Source: an uncultured Collinsella sp. (GTDB lineage Bacteria > Actinomycetota > Coriobacteriia > Coriobacteriales > Coriobacteriaceae). Taken from it: a stretch of DNA of 43,353 nt. The notes beneath the pieces were generated by a model. That model made no database searches. It was not told the DNA's origin and saw only the letters and a list, made by a program, of their open reading frames with translations. Shown here piece by piece: positions 8,738 through 17,327 of the stretch. The translations under genes were made by a program, and so were the position numbers. The DNA lies in contig CAJMHR010000020.1 of NCBI GenBank assembly GCA_905213265.1, forward strand, positions 1 through 43,353, written 5' to 3'. Position 1 is the stretch's first letter, and each line of letters begins with the position of its first letter.

Positions 8738-8799
8738 AGCTCCCTTCGGGTACGTTGGAATCGAACGTGTATCCGATTCCAACGTACCCAAAGGGAGCT
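8738..8799 (-). promoter_or_regulatory. Long hairpin covering the HAD gene ribosome binding site
   Basis: Bases 8738-8763 and 8774-8799 form 26-nt arms with a single G/A difference (a G-U pair in RNA) and a 10-nt loop. Read on the minus strand, the 3' arm contains AAGGGAGC, the ribosome binding site 8 nt before the ATG at 8732, and is followed by TTTTC. It could act as a translational lock, an attenuator, or the terminator of a short leader RNA. Confidence 0.7.
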
Positions 8800-8812
8800 C
8801 AAATAAGACTCC

Positions 8813-8892
8813 GCGGGCGTAAACGTTACAAGGGCCTGGCAAATAGCTCACACATGCCAGAGGTCCTACGGTCGCGGCGCCAGGCAGCCCGC
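8813..8892. other. Structured, non-coding segment
   Basis: An outer helix GCGGGC (8813-8818) with GCCCGC (8887-8892) encloses an inner helix of about 11 pairs between 8831-8841 and 8855-8867 that includes TGGCA/TGCCA, a GA bulge and one G-U pair. It is tRNA-sized, but has no T-loop GGTTCRA sequence. It may be part of the 5' leader of the HAD gene or just repeat debris. Confidence 0.3.
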
Positions 8893-8898
8893 CAAAGA

Positions 8899-8947
8899 GT
8901 GTCCCCGATGACTAGTCGTTTAAGAACGTCCCCGATGACTAGTCGGC
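8899..8947 (+). repeat. Dispersed repeat, copy 2 (with internal direct repeat)
   Basis: Contains GTCCCCGATGACTAGTCG twice, at 8901-8918 and 8928-8945 (27-bp period). The reverse complement is nearly identical to 7823-7870. It runs into the 3' end of the adenine deaminase gene and its ACTAG core supplies the TAG stop codon at 8939-8941, as the other copy does for the HAD gene at the far side. Confidence 0.8.
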
Positions 8948-10759
8948 GTAGGTGAAGGTTGTGACGTCGAACATGCCCTCGGGGCGGATGCGGAGCGTCG
9001 GGATGACCGGCAGGGGCAGGAAGATGATGCCCATGATGGGGTCGAGCGGCGGCTCAATACCCATGGCGCGCGCCTTGACCATAAAGTCATCGTGCTGCGC
9101 GGCAACGTCTTCGGCAGTGCCTTCGCTCATCAGGCCGCCGAGCGCCAGAGGAATACGAGCCACGACCTCGCCGTTGCGCACCAGCACGTGACCACCTTGG
9201 CCCACGGCCTCAACGGCGGCCATCATATCGGCGGCGTTGTCGCCCACCACGCACACGTTGTGCGAGTCGTGGCCGATCGTGGAGGCAATGGAGCCACCCG
9301 TGATGGTGAAACCGCGCACCCAGCCGCGACCGATATGCTTGCCGACCAGGCCCAGGCCAGCGGGGCCGTCGCCGTCGGCGCCCTCGGCCTGCAGCGACAC
9401 GCCGCGGCCATGGCGCTCAATCAGCATAATGCGACGCAAGTCCTCGTCAGTCTCGGGACGAACCATGCCCGTGATGGCCTTGCCCGGCACCACGTCAATC
9501 ACGGCCTCGCCCGGCTTAAAGGCATAGTCGAATACGTCGAGCGAAAGCTTCGGCAGCTTAACGGAGGCACGCAGCTCATCGGCAAGGGCCGCAACCTCGG
9601 CCATCTCGGGTGCGATCTCGCCCACAAAGGTACCGTCCTGCGCCACCAGAGCACCGGCGGCATATACGCGATGCGGAGCCGTGGCAAACGTCAGGTCATT
9701 GAGCACCAGCAGGTCGGCACGCTTGCCCGGGGCAATCGCACCGCGGAGCTCATGCGGGTCGCGGCAGCCGTGATCCAGGCCAAACGCCTCGGCCGTGGAG
9801 AGGGACGCCATAGAGATAGCGACCACGGGGTCGATACCGGCCTCAATCGCCGCGCGGCAGGCATTGTCGATCATGCCGGTTGCAAGCGCATCGGAAGGGG
9901 CGCGGTCGTCAGTCGCAAAGCAGCAGCGGCGGGCGCGCGCGGGATTCTCCAGCAACATCGGAGACAGGTTGGCCAGGTCATGGCTGCACGTACCTTCGCG
10001 CAGCATCACATACATGCCGCGAGATAGCTTGTCGAGTGCCTCCTCGGGAATCGTCGACTCATGGTCGGCGATAATGCCCGCCGCGGCATAGGCGTTGAGG
10101 TCCTTGCCGGCAACGAGTGGGGCGTGACCGTCAACCTGTTTGGACGGCGTCTGGTTGGCAGCGTCGATACGAGCGCAGGTCTCGGGATCGGCCATAAAGA
10201 CGCCCGGCAGGTTCATCATCTCGCCCAGACCAAAGACATCGCCCGGATGCTCGGCAAAAAACGCCTGCATATCGGCAGCCGAAATAACGGCACCGGCCTG
10301 CTCATCGGGCAGCGCGGGCACGCACGAAGGCATCATGTACTTGATGGAGATGGGTGCGCGGCGGCCATCCTCAATCATAAAGCGCAAGCCGTCGAGACCG
10401 GCAACATTGGCAATCTCGTGGCTGTCGGCAATGGCGGTGGTGGTACCGCGCGTCGCGGCCATGCGAGCATACTCGGCGGGACGGATGTTCGAAGACTCGA
10501 TATGCAGATGCCCGTCAATAAAACCGGGAGCGAGATAGCGACCCTGGCAGTCGATGAGCTCAGTTGCCTCGTAGGTGCCAGCGGCATCGTCGCGACCATC
10601 GTAGAGCACGCCGACGATCACACCGTCCTTGACGGCAACGCTACCGGGCGCCACACGCTGGCCATACACGTCGACGATCTGCGCATTGGTAAACAGCCTG
10701 TCGACGGGCACGCGGCCCTCGGCGGCCTCGATCACAGACCTCATGACCTCAACGGACAT
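8939..10759 (-). CDS. ade: Adenine deaminase
   Basis: Amidohydrolase of 606 residues, converting adenine to hypoxanthine and ammonia (purine salvage or catabolism). Metal-binding motifs are in order: GFIDGHLHIESS (HxH) near residue 80, DSHEIANVAG near 110, DGHAPLV and ADHES in the middle, and FATDDRAPSD. The C-terminal domain is typical of Ade enzymes (ITGGSIASTIGHDSHN, then PLALGGLMSE). Length matches the long Ade family of about 570-600. AAAGGAG precedes the ATG. In this genome it could feed hypoxanthine into the purine-degradation locus at 29500-39500, which is an inference. The stop codon comes from a dispersed repeat. Confidence 0.94.
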   Translation of the reverse strand: MSVEVMRSVIEAAEGRVPVDRLFTNAQIVDVYGQRVAPGSVAVKDGVIVGVLYDGRDDAAGTYEATELIDCQGRYLAPGFIDGHLHIESSNIRPAEYARMAATRGTTTAIADSHEIANVAGLDGLRFMIEDGRRAPISIKYMMPSCVPALPDEQAGAVISAADMQAFFAEHPGDVFGLGEMMNLPGVFMADPETCARIDAANQTPSKQVDGHAPLVAGKDLNAYAAAGIIADHESTIPEEALDKLSRGMYVMLREGTCSHDLANLSPMLLENPARARRCCFATDDRAPSDALATGMIDNACRAAIEAGIDPVVAISMASLSTAEAFGLDHGCRDPHELRGAIAPGKRADLLVLNDLTFATAPHRVYAAGALVAQDGTFVGEIAPEMAEVAALADELRASVKLPKLSLDVFDYAFKPGEAVIDVVPGKAITGMVRPETDEDLRRIMLIERHGRGVSLQAEGADGDGPAGLGLVGKHIGRGWVRGFTITGGSIASTIGHDSHNVCVVGDNAADMMAAVEAVGQGGHVLVRNGEVVARIPLALGGLMSEGTAEDVAAQHDDFMVKARAMGIEPPLDPIMGIIFLPLPVIPTLRIRPEGMFDVTTFTYAD

Positions 10760-10826
10760 ACATACTCCTTTAACCGTAGAAAACGCTGCGGGGCGGACAG
10801 ACCTTCACCGCAGCAAGCCAATAGCC

Positions 10827-10855
10827 ATTGTATGCCCAAAAGAAAGTCCCGCTAA
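10827..10855 (-). promoter_or_regulatory. Candidate ade promoter and leader hairpin
   Basis: On the minus strand TTAGCG (10850-10855) and TACAAT (10827-10832) are separated by 17 nt. The -10 box is good and the -35 weak. The transcribed leader holds a hairpin with arms GCTGCGG at 10785-10791 and CCGCAGC at 10808-10814, about 25 nt before the start codon. I looked for a purine riboswitch there and saw none. Confidence 0.45.
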
Positions 10856-10917
10856 CACCCCTTCCGCTTAACGGCACCGCCAAATGACCCCTCCGTCCCC
10901 AAGGGATCGTCGTAACC

Positions 10918-10954
10918 AAAAAAGGCCGCAGTCGGGATTCCCGGCTGCGGCCTT
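10918..10954 (-). terminator. Rho-independent terminator after tyrS
   Basis: On the minus strand AAGGCCGCAG and its complement CTGCGGCCTT (10922-10931 and 10945-10954) continue into an inner CCGGG/CCCGA helix. The stem is followed by TTTTTT (A-run at 10918-10923 on the plus strand). It lies 27 nt after the tyrS stop. Confidence 0.9.
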
Positions 10955-10981
10955 ATTGCACTTGTGAGGTCAACTCGCTCG

Positions 10982-12193
10982 TTAGACCAGCTTGAAGCCC
11001 TTGCGCTTGCCTACGGAGAGGGTGTCGCCTAGCTTGAGGGCGCTGGGATCGATGTTATAGCTCTTGGGAGCCACGGCCTTGCCGTTGATCTTGACGCCGC
11101 CGCCGTCGATATCGCGACGAGCCTGACCGGCGCTCGCCGAAAGACCCAGGTCCTTGAGCAGGCCGGCGAGGTAGATCTGGCCCTCGTCGTTGACGGTCAG
11201 CTCGACATGCTTCTCGGGGAAGTCGGCGAGCTGGCCCTCCTTGAATACGCGGTCGAACTCGGCCTGGGCCTCGTCGCCGGCGCCGGCGCCGTGGTAGGTG
11301 TCGCACAGGTCGCGGCCCAGAGCGCGCTTGAGCTCGTAGGGGTCGGCAGAACCATCGGCCAGGGCGGCGTCGATCTTGTCGACCTCGGCCGGGGTGAGCG
11401 AGCTGGCCAGACGATAGTACTTGCCGATCATCTCGTCGGGGATGGACATGGTCTTGCCGAACATATCCTTGGGGGCGTCGGTCAGGCCGATGTAGTTGCC
11501 GTAGGACTTGGACATCTTGCGCACGCCATCGGTGCCCTCGAGCAGCGGCATGGTGAGCGCGATCTGGGGCTCCATGCCCATCTTCTCCATGAGCTCACGG
11601 CCGGCGAGCAGGTTGAAGAGCTGATCGGTGCCGCCCATCTCCACGTCGGCCTTGATCTGCACGGAGTCGAAGGCCTGCATCACGGGATACAGGAACTCAT
11701 GCAGGGCGATCGGCGTCTGAGACTGGTAGCGCTTGGTAAAGTCATCGCGCTCAAGGATGCGGGCGACGGTGAACTTGGAGCACACCTGCAGCAGGCCGGC
11801 CAGGTCCATCGAAAGGATCCAGTCGCCGTTGTGCACGATGGTGGTCTTCTCGGGATCTAGGATCTTCATGGCCTGGCTCACGTAGGTCTCGGCGTTGGCC
11901 TCGATCTGCTCCTGCGAAAGCTGCGGACGCGTGGAGTTCTTGCCCGAAGGATCGCCGATCAGCGCGGTGCCGTTACCGATGATAAGGGTGACGTTGTGGC
12001 CCAGGTCCTGGAACTGACGCATCTTGCGCAGGGGCACGGCATGTCCCAAGTGCAGGTCGGGGCTGGTGGGATCGACGCCGAGCTTGATGTTGAGGGGCTC
12101 GCCCTTCTCAAGCTTCTTGCGAAGGTCGGCCTCGGGGACGATCTGCGCGGCGCCCGAGGTGATGATACGCATTTGCTCGTCGACAGACAGCAT
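10982..12193 (-). CDS. tyrS: Tyrosyl-tRNA synthetase
   Basis: Charges tRNA-Tyr. It is a class I synthetase of 403 residues from the ATG at 12193, which AAAGGAGG precedes by 8 nt. A longer in-frame reading to 12289 has no ribosome binding site. The HIGH motif is HLGH in DPTSPDLHLGHAVPL near residue 45, KMSKS is intact in VRKMSKSYGNYIGL, and an S4 RNA-binding domain with GQARRDIDGGGVKI forms the C-terminus. The 97-nt gap to the U32 gene stop holds a hairpin (AGCACC at 12215-12220, GGTGCT at 12236-12241, with an inner GCCG/CGGC stem). It is not a T-box leader: no conserved T-box sequence is visible. Confidence 0.96.
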   Translation of the reverse strand: MLSVDEQMRIITSGAAQIVPEADLRKKLEKGEPLNIKLGVDPTSPDLHLGHAVPLRKMRQFQDLGHNVTLIIGNGTALIGDPSGKNSTRPQLSQEQIEANAETYVSQAMKILDPEKTTIVHNGDWILSMDLAGLLQVCSKFTVARILERDDFTKRYQSQTPIALHEFLYPVMQAFDSVQIKADVEMGGTDQLFNLLAGRELMEKMGMEPQIALTMPLLEGTDGVRKMSKSYGNYIGLTDAPKDMFGKTMSIPDEMIGKYYRLASSLTPAEVDKIDAALADGSADPYELKRALGRDLCDTYHGAGAGDEAQAEFDRVFKEGQLADFPEKHVELTVNDEGQIYLAGLLKDLGLSASAGQARRDIDGGGVKINGKAVAPKSYNIDPSALKLGDTLSVGKRKGFKLV

Positions 12194-12289
12194 TGGGTAT
12201 CCTCCTTTTGCTATAGCACCCTCGCCGGATACGGCGGTGCTGGAAGTCCATAAACTCTCATATGATAACAAAACGGCGCGGCCGAACAC

Positions 12290-14248
12290 CTACGACAGGA
12301 AAATCCTCGTCCTGCCGCATGCGTCGACAGCGACCGGCAGACGCGTACCGTCGCGCTCGACCAAATAGCGCGTCTGCCGACGACGCGAGCAGTCGCGACA
12401 ATGGACCTGGCCCGCCGCATCCGTCGCGCAGACGCCCTCGGCGGTCAGCAGGCAGTGCTCGCACACCATAAGCTCGGGACGGTCGGCGTCGATGGGGCCA
12501 AGGACGCCGGGTTCAGCAGCCAGCTCGGCAATACGCCCCCTATCATTGTTGAGCAACTCGGCCGGCAAGTACACCCGCCCTGCACCGAGCCCGCGCAGCC
12601 AAGCAAACGTTGCCCGATTCGCGCAGAACACCGGCGCCGCCACGTCAAACGTCACGCCCAGCTCGCGAGCCATCGCCACCTGCCCCAGGTTGCGGCAGAC
12701 GACGCGCCCGGCACGCTGCATCAGTGAGCGGGTCCTGTCAGCGTCACCCGTGCGGCACACCTCGTCAAGCACCACAATGGCGTCGGACAAATCGAGTTCT
12801 CCGCGCGGGTCGGCATCCATCAGCTGCCAAGCAAAAACCATGCGAGCGGAAACCGCGCACTCCACCAACTCCGTCGACGCACCGCCATCCACCGCAACGT
12901 CCTCAAAGGGCAGCACCTCAACGACACGTGCAACGGGCGCAATCGCATCCGCCTCGGCCCGCATGCGCTCCAACACCGCCGCCGTCTGATCCAACACGCC
13001 GGCGCTGCGAATCAGGTACACCTCGCAGCCCGTGTCCACCTTACGCTTGCAATGCACGACGACGCGCTTCCCCGCTGCGGCATCCACCGGGCAGGGCACC
13101 TGCGGCCAGCGCTTGGGCACATCGGGGCGCGCGTCGACACCCGGATAAAACCGAATCTCGAGCGTGTCACCCGCCGCCACGGCGGCGTCGAGCTCAACGG
13201 TCACCTCTTCGTGGCCCACAGCGACCAAGCGCCCCACGCGCACGCCCTGGTTAATTGCGCGCTCAAAGCTCATCAGCTCGGCACCCGAACGCCCTCGCAG
13301 GTACGCATCGGTAAACCCACGGTTAAACGACCTTCCCAGCTCGCGCTCAAGCTCTTCCACGGCACCGGGGTCCCACGCGCCGTCGCACAGCATATCGAGT
13401 GCCCGGCGCCACACCCGCACCACGTTGAATACGTAATCGGGGTTCTTCATGCGCCCCTCGATCTTGAGCGACGCCACGCCGGCATCTACAAGCTCGGGCA
13501 GATGCGCAATACCCAGATAGTCGCGCGGGCACAGCAGGCGATCCCCCTCAACGGCGACAACACTCTGCCCCGCCTCGTCCACTAGGTCGTACGCCAGACG
13601 GCACGGCTGTGTGCAGTCGCCGCGCATCGCCGAGCGCCCACGCCGCAGGGCCGAGAACTCGCACGCCCCCGAATAGCCGATGCAAATCGCACCGTGGCAG
13701 AATACCTCGATGGGCACGCCCGTGGCACATAGCGCCGCAATCTCGTCGACCGTCAGCTCGCGTGCCGTCGTCACGCGCTCGACCCCCAGCTCGTCGGCGG
13801 CAAGCCGCACGGCACCCTCGCTATGAGCGCCCGCCTGCGTGGACAGGTGAATCTCGACCCCGGGAATCGCCGCGCGCAGCGCGCAGGCCAACCCGGCATC
13901 GGCCACAATCAGAGCATCGGCGCCCAGCTCCAGTGCATGAGCTCCCAGCGCCACCGCGTCGGACAGCTCATCGTCAAACACGAACACGTTGAGCGTCACG
14001 TACACACGCACGCCATGAGCATGCGCCACGGCACAACCGCGCGCAAACTCGTCATCCGTAAAGCCATGGGCGCTCACGCGGGCGTTAAAGCCGCCCAACC
14101 CCGCATAGATGGCATCGGCGCCCGCGGCGATGGCCGCAAGCATCTGGTCGAGCCCGCCCGCCGGCGCCAGCAGCTCGGGCAGCGCCGCACCGGCAGCATC
14201 CAATCCAGTCTTGTGTTGCCCGCTCGGCCCCATCGTCCGAATCGCCAT
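12290..14248 (-). CDS. U32 peptidase family protein (RlhA/TrhP-like)
   Basis: The protein has 652 residues from the ATG at 14248, chosen because AAGGAG stands 7-8 nt before it. The N-terminal part is the U32 TIM-barrel: ELLAPAGG, DAIYAGLGGFNAR, then FCHGAICIGYSGACEFS and GDCTQPCRLAYDLVD, whose Cys residues match the iron-sulfur ligands of the tRNA/rRNA hydroxylation branch (TrhP, RlhA). The length is close to E. coli RlhA, which hydroxylates C2501 of 23S rRNA. The C-terminal 60 residues carry CEHCLLTAEGVC and HCRDCSRR, a likely metal site. An RNA hydroxylation role is inferred, and a true peptidase activity is the older family name. It is co-directional with tyrS. Confidence 0.85.
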   Translation of the reverse strand: MAIRTMGPSGQHKTGLDAAGAALPELLAPAGGLDQMLAAIAAGADAIYAGLGGFNARVSAHGFTDDEFARGCAVAHAHGVRVYVTLNVFVFDDELSDAVALGAHALELGADALIVADAGLACALRAAIPGVEIHLSTQAGAHSEGAVRLAADELGVERVTTARELTVDEIAALCATGVPIEVFCHGAICIGYSGACEFSALRRGRSAMRGDCTQPCRLAYDLVDEAGQSVVAVEGDRLLCPRDYLGIAHLPELVDAGVASLKIEGRMKNPDYVFNVVRVWRRALDMLCDGAWDPGAVEELERELGRSFNRGFTDAYLRGRSGAELMSFERAINQGVRVGRLVAVGHEEVTVELDAAVAAGDTLEIRFYPGVDARPDVPKRWPQVPCPVDAAAGKRVVVHCKRKVDTGCEVYLIRSAGVLDQTAAVLERMRAEADAIAPVARVVEVLPFEDVAVDGGASTELVECAVSARMVFAWQLMDADPRGELDLSDAIVVLDEVCRTGDADRTRSLMQRAGRVVCRNLGQVAMARELGVTFDVAAPVFCANRATFAWLRGLGAGRVYLPAELLNNDRGRIAELAAEPGVLGPIDADRPELMVCEHCLLTAEGVCATDAAGQVHCRDCSRRRQTRYLVERDGTRLPVAVDACGRTRIFLS

Positions 14249-14410
14249 CGACAAACTCCTTACCAAGGTATGCATTCACTCTGAAAAATGCCGCCTTCCA
14301 GCATACACGAGGCCTCGCGCGCCCCGTTTGGTTTATCGTGTAATAACTTATGTCCATCCTGCCCCGACGGCACATCCGCCGTCCGGCACGACATACCTGG
14401 AGGTCAATAT

Positions 14411-16612
14411 ATGGGTCCTCGCCAACGACAGGGACGCAGCCGTTCAAAGACGCATGCCCTGCCCATAATCCTGCTCTCGTTTTTGGGCTTTTTGCTTATC
14501 GCGGGCGTGGCATTTGGCATCGGCATGGTCGGCAACGTCAACCGCTGGCTGTCCGATCTGCCCGACTACACCGACGCCAACGCGTATCTGGTGAGCGAGC
14601 CCACCGAGATCGTCGACTGCAACGGCAACAAGATCGCGAGCTTCTACACGCAAAACCGCAAGTCCATCACCAAGGACGAGGTCTCCCCCTACGTGCTGCA
14701 GGGCACCGTTGACGTCGAGGACGAGCGCTTCTACGAGCACGGCGGTATCGACCTGTGGGGTATCGCGCGTGCTGCGGTGGCAACCCTCGGCGGCGGGCAC
14801 GAAGGCGCCTCGACTATCACCCAGCAGCTGGTGCGCAACACCATTCTGCAGGAGGAGCAGTTCGACTCGACCATCGAGCGTAAGGTGCGCGAGGCCTACA
14901 TCGCCATCAAGATGGAGGACATGTACTCCAAAGACGAGATCCTCATGATGTACCTCAACACCATCTATTACGGTCACGGCGCCTACGGCATCGAGGCCGC
15001 AGCCGAGACCTACCTGTCCAAGAGCGCCGCCGACCTCACCCTGAGCGAGGCCGCGCTGCTCATCGGCCTTCCCAACTCGCCTTCGCAGTACGACCCCACG
15101 GTCAACCCCGACCTGGCACTGTCTCGCCGCAACAAGGTCCTCGACAACATGCTGCGCCTGGGCCACATCACCCAGGAGGAGCACGATGCCGCACAGGCCG
15201 AGCCCATCACCCTCAACGTGACCGAGATTTCGGGCAGCGGCGTCGACGTATACTCGCAGCCCTACTTTGTCGCCTATGTTAAGCAGCTGCTGGAGCAGGA
15301 GTTCTCGACCGACGTGCTCTTTAAGGGCGGCCTGACCGTCAAGACCACCATCGACCCCACGATGCAGCAGGTGGCAGAGAATGCCGTCCGCGAGCAGCTC
15401 GACACGCTCTCACTCGACGGCCTGGACATGGGCATGGTCGTCGTCGACCCCAAGACCGGCTACATCAAGTGCATGGTGGGCGGCTATGACTACAACGCCG
15501 ACGAGAACCACGTAAACCATGCCACGGCCAAGCGTCCCGTCGGCTCCACCTTTAAGGCCTTTACGCTGGCAACTGCCATCCAAAACGGCATGAACCCCAA
15601 CGTCACCCTCAACTGCAACTCGCCGCTCAAGGCCAAGGGCACCACGACCGAGGTCCAAAACTACGCCAACCATAGCTATGGCAACATCACGCTTAAGCAG
15701 GCGACGGCATACTCCTCCAACACCGGCTACATCCAGGTGGCGGAAGCCGTCGGCAACAGCAAGATCATCTCGCTCGTCAAAAAGCTCGGCATCGATCCCG
15801 CCAAGGACAACATCGAGGACGTTCCCGTCATGACCCTCGGCACCGGCTCGATCTCGCCGCTCGAGATGGCCGCCGCCTACGCGACGTTTGCCAACGGCGG
15901 CTACTATCGCCAGCCGATCGCCATCACCGAGATTGACTCTCGCACCGGTTCGGTGCTGTACCAGCACACCGACAATCCCTCACAGGTACTTACCGAGGGC
16001 GAGGCCGCCGCGGTCACCGATGTTCTGTCCGGCGTCATGAAGGGCGGCGGTACGGGTGCTGCCGGCGCCCTGAGCGTCAACCAGCCCTATGCCGGCAAGA
16101 CGGGCACCACCGACAACACCACCAACCTGTGGTTCTGCGGCTATACCCCGCAGCTGGCGTGCGCCCTGTGGACCGGCTATTCCGCGGGCGAGATTCCCAT
16201 CCAAAAATACGGCACAGACCTGCTGGGCGACAGCACCAACCTGCCTGTCTTTAAGCGGTTTATGAACACCGTTCTGACCGGTACCGAGCGCGAGGAGTTT
16301 GCGACCGGAACGGCGCCCACCTACAAGAACAACAGCGTCTGGAAGTTCTACGGCACCAACAACACCAAGAAGACGGAGAACGACGACAAGGACGAGAACG
16401 AGGACGAAGAGGAAACCACAACGACGACAACGACGACCACGACCACCGAGACCACGGGCGGCGACACCACCGGCGGCACCGGTACGACCGGTGGCTCGAC
16501 GGGCGGCTCCACTGGTGGTTCGACCGGCGGCGATGGCGGCACGCCTACGCCTACGCCTACGCCTACGCCCACTCCCGACCCCTCGCCCACGCCTGACGAT
16601 ACGGTCGGCTAG
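14411..16612 (+). CDS. Class A penicillin-binding protein
   Basis: Bifunctional peptidoglycan synthase of 733 residues. GGAGGT stands 7 nt before the ATG at 14411, so the longer reading from 14288 is rejected. A short basic cytoplasmic tail precedes a membrane anchor near residues 20-40. The GT51 glycosyltransferase carries EDERFYEHGGID near 102 and GASTITQQLVRN. The transpeptidase has GSTFK near 378 (catalytic Ser), the YSSNTG SxN box near 434, and KTGTT near 562. From residue 657 the tail is low complexity: acidic, then poly-Thr, Gly-Ser-Thr repeats and a Thr-Pro run encoded by tandem ACGCCT units. Such tails are common extracellular linkers in PBPs. Divergent from the U32 gene. Confidence 0.94.
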   Translation: MGPRQRQGRSRSKTHALPIILLSFLGFLLIAGVAFGIGMVGNVNRWLSDLPDYTDANAYLVSEPTEIVDCNGNKIASFYTQNRKSITKDEVSPYVLQGTVDVEDERFYEHGGIDLWGIARAAVATLGGGHEGASTITQQLVRNTILQEEQFDSTIERKVREAYIAIKMEDMYSKDEILMMYLNTIYYGHGAYGIEAAAETYLSKSAADLTLSEAALLIGLPNSPSQYDPTVNPDLALSRRNKVLDNMLRLGHITQEEHDAAQAEPITLNVTEISGSGVDVYSQPYFVAYVKQLLEQEFSTDVLFKGGLTVKTTIDPTMQQVAENAVREQLDTLSLDGLDMGMVVVDPKTGYIKCMVGGYDYNADENHVNHATAKRPVGSTFKAFTLATAIQNGMNPNVTLNCNSPLKAKGTTTEVQNYANHSYGNITLKQATAYSSNTGYIQVAEAVGNSKIISLVKKLGIDPAKDNIEDVPVMTLGTGSISPLEMAAAYATFANGGYYRQPIAITEIDSRTGSVLYQHTDNPSQVLTEGEAAAVTDVLSGVMKGGGTGAAGALSVNQPYAGKTGTTDNTTNLWFCGYTPQLACALWTGYSAGEIPIQKYGTDLLGDSTNLPVFKRFMNTVLTGTEREEFATGTAPTYKNNSVWKFYGTNNTKKTENDDKDENEDEEETTTTTTTTTTTETTGGDTTGGTGTTGGSTGGSTGGSTGGDGGTPTPTPTPTPTPDPSPTPDDTVG

Positions 16613-16635
16613 AAATTCATCCAGCCATAAGCAAC

Positions 16636-16677
16636 AAGGCCCCCGAGCAGCTTATTAAACTGCTCGGGGGCCTTTTT
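16636..16677 (+). terminator. Rho-independent terminator after the PBP gene
   Basis: Perfect 15-nt arms at 16636-16650 and 16660-16674 (core CCCCCGAGCAG with CTGCTCGGGGG), 9-nt loop, ending in TTTTT. It lies 24 nt after the stop. Confidence 0.93.
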
Positions 16678-16718
16678 AGTTTAAAGCAACCTGATGGGCG
16701 ATCTTTATACCGGCAGAC

Positions 16719-16752
16719 AAAAAGGGGGTACCGACCAACGTCGATACCCCTT
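16719..16752 (-). terminator. Rho-independent terminator after argR
   Basis: On the minus strand AAGGGGTATCGAC pairs with GTCGGTACCCCCTT (one G-U and one slipped base) and is followed by TTTTT. It lies 49 nt beyond the argR stop. Confidence 0.8.
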
Positions 16753-16801
16753 ACAAGCCACTATGTCAGCGCGCACAGTGCCGAGCGCACGACCCGCACG
16801 C

Positions 16802-17239
16802 CTACTTGCGAGAATTGCTCAGCTTATTGATCAGCGCTTCAAGACGCTCGCCGTCCTCGGCCGTCTGGGCAATAACCAAAATCGTATCGTTGCCGGCAAG
16901 CGAGCCAAGCACATCGGGCAGCTCTGCCGCATCAACAGCGGCGGCGATGCCGGAAGCCGTACCAGGCTGAGCCTTGATCATAACCAGATTATCGGTGCGC
17001 AAAACGCCCGTTACGAGCTCGGAAACCATACGCTGCAGGTGCAGGTCCTCTGCCAGAACATAGATGCCCTCAGGGAGCTTACGCAGCCCCATATCGGCAA
17101 TATCGCGAGAGACAGTCGCCTGCGTGCAATCAAAGCCCATAGCGCGGAGCTCATCGACCAGCACGCGCTGCGTGCGGACGTCCTTATTGCGCACAATATC
17201 TCTAATGGCATCCTGGCGCCCATTGCGTTTTTTAGCCAT
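16802..17239 (-). CDS. argR: Arginine repressor
   Basis: Hexameric, arginine-dependent DNA-binding regulator of arginine synthesis and catabolism genes. It has 145 residues from the ATG at 17239, preceded by GGAGAGAGGG. A reading from 17272 would add 11 residues upstream of that site. The N-terminal winged helix (RQDAIRDIVRNK, then CTQATVSRDIADMGLRKLP) ends near residue 60. The C-terminal domain holds the arginine-binding GTASGIAAAVDAAELPDVLG and AGNDTILVIA, close to the consensus. No arginine gene is adjacent, so it acts in trans. Two palindromes upstream (17273-17287, 17328-17365) are candidate control sites. Confidence 0.94.
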   Translation of the reverse strand: MAKKRNGRQDAIRDIVRNKDVRTQRVLVDELRAMGFDCTQATVSRDIADMGLRKLPEGIYVLAEDLHLQRMVSELVTGVLRTDNLVMIKAQPGTASGIAAAVDAAELPDVLGSLAGNDTILVIAQTAEDGERLEALINKLSNSRK

Positions 17240-17272
17240 ACAAACCCTCTCTCCAAAAGATGGCGGAGACAA

Positions 17273-17287
17273 TCAATCAGTGATTGA
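17273..17287. promoter_or_regulatory. Palindrome 34 nt upstream of argR
   Basis: TCAATCA-G-TGATTGA is a perfect 7-bp palindrome around one base. It sits where an operator for autoregulation would be expected, but does not resemble the classical ARG box, so the bound protein is unknown. Confidence 0.4.
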
Positions 17288-17327
17288 ATAGTTTAACGCT
17301 ATTTGAAGGCTTTTGTGTATAAGAACG

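Noticed and set aside
8813..8892. tRNA gene
   Set aside because: Size and outer helix fit, but there is no T-loop sequence and no convincing anticodon arm.
10760..10926. Purine riboswitch ahead of adenine deaminase
   Set aside because: One hairpin is present, but the three-way junction and the conserved loop sequences of the purine riboswitch are not.
12194..12289. T-box leader for tyrS
   Set aside because: The gap is only about 96 nt and lacks the conserved T-box sequence and specifier stem.
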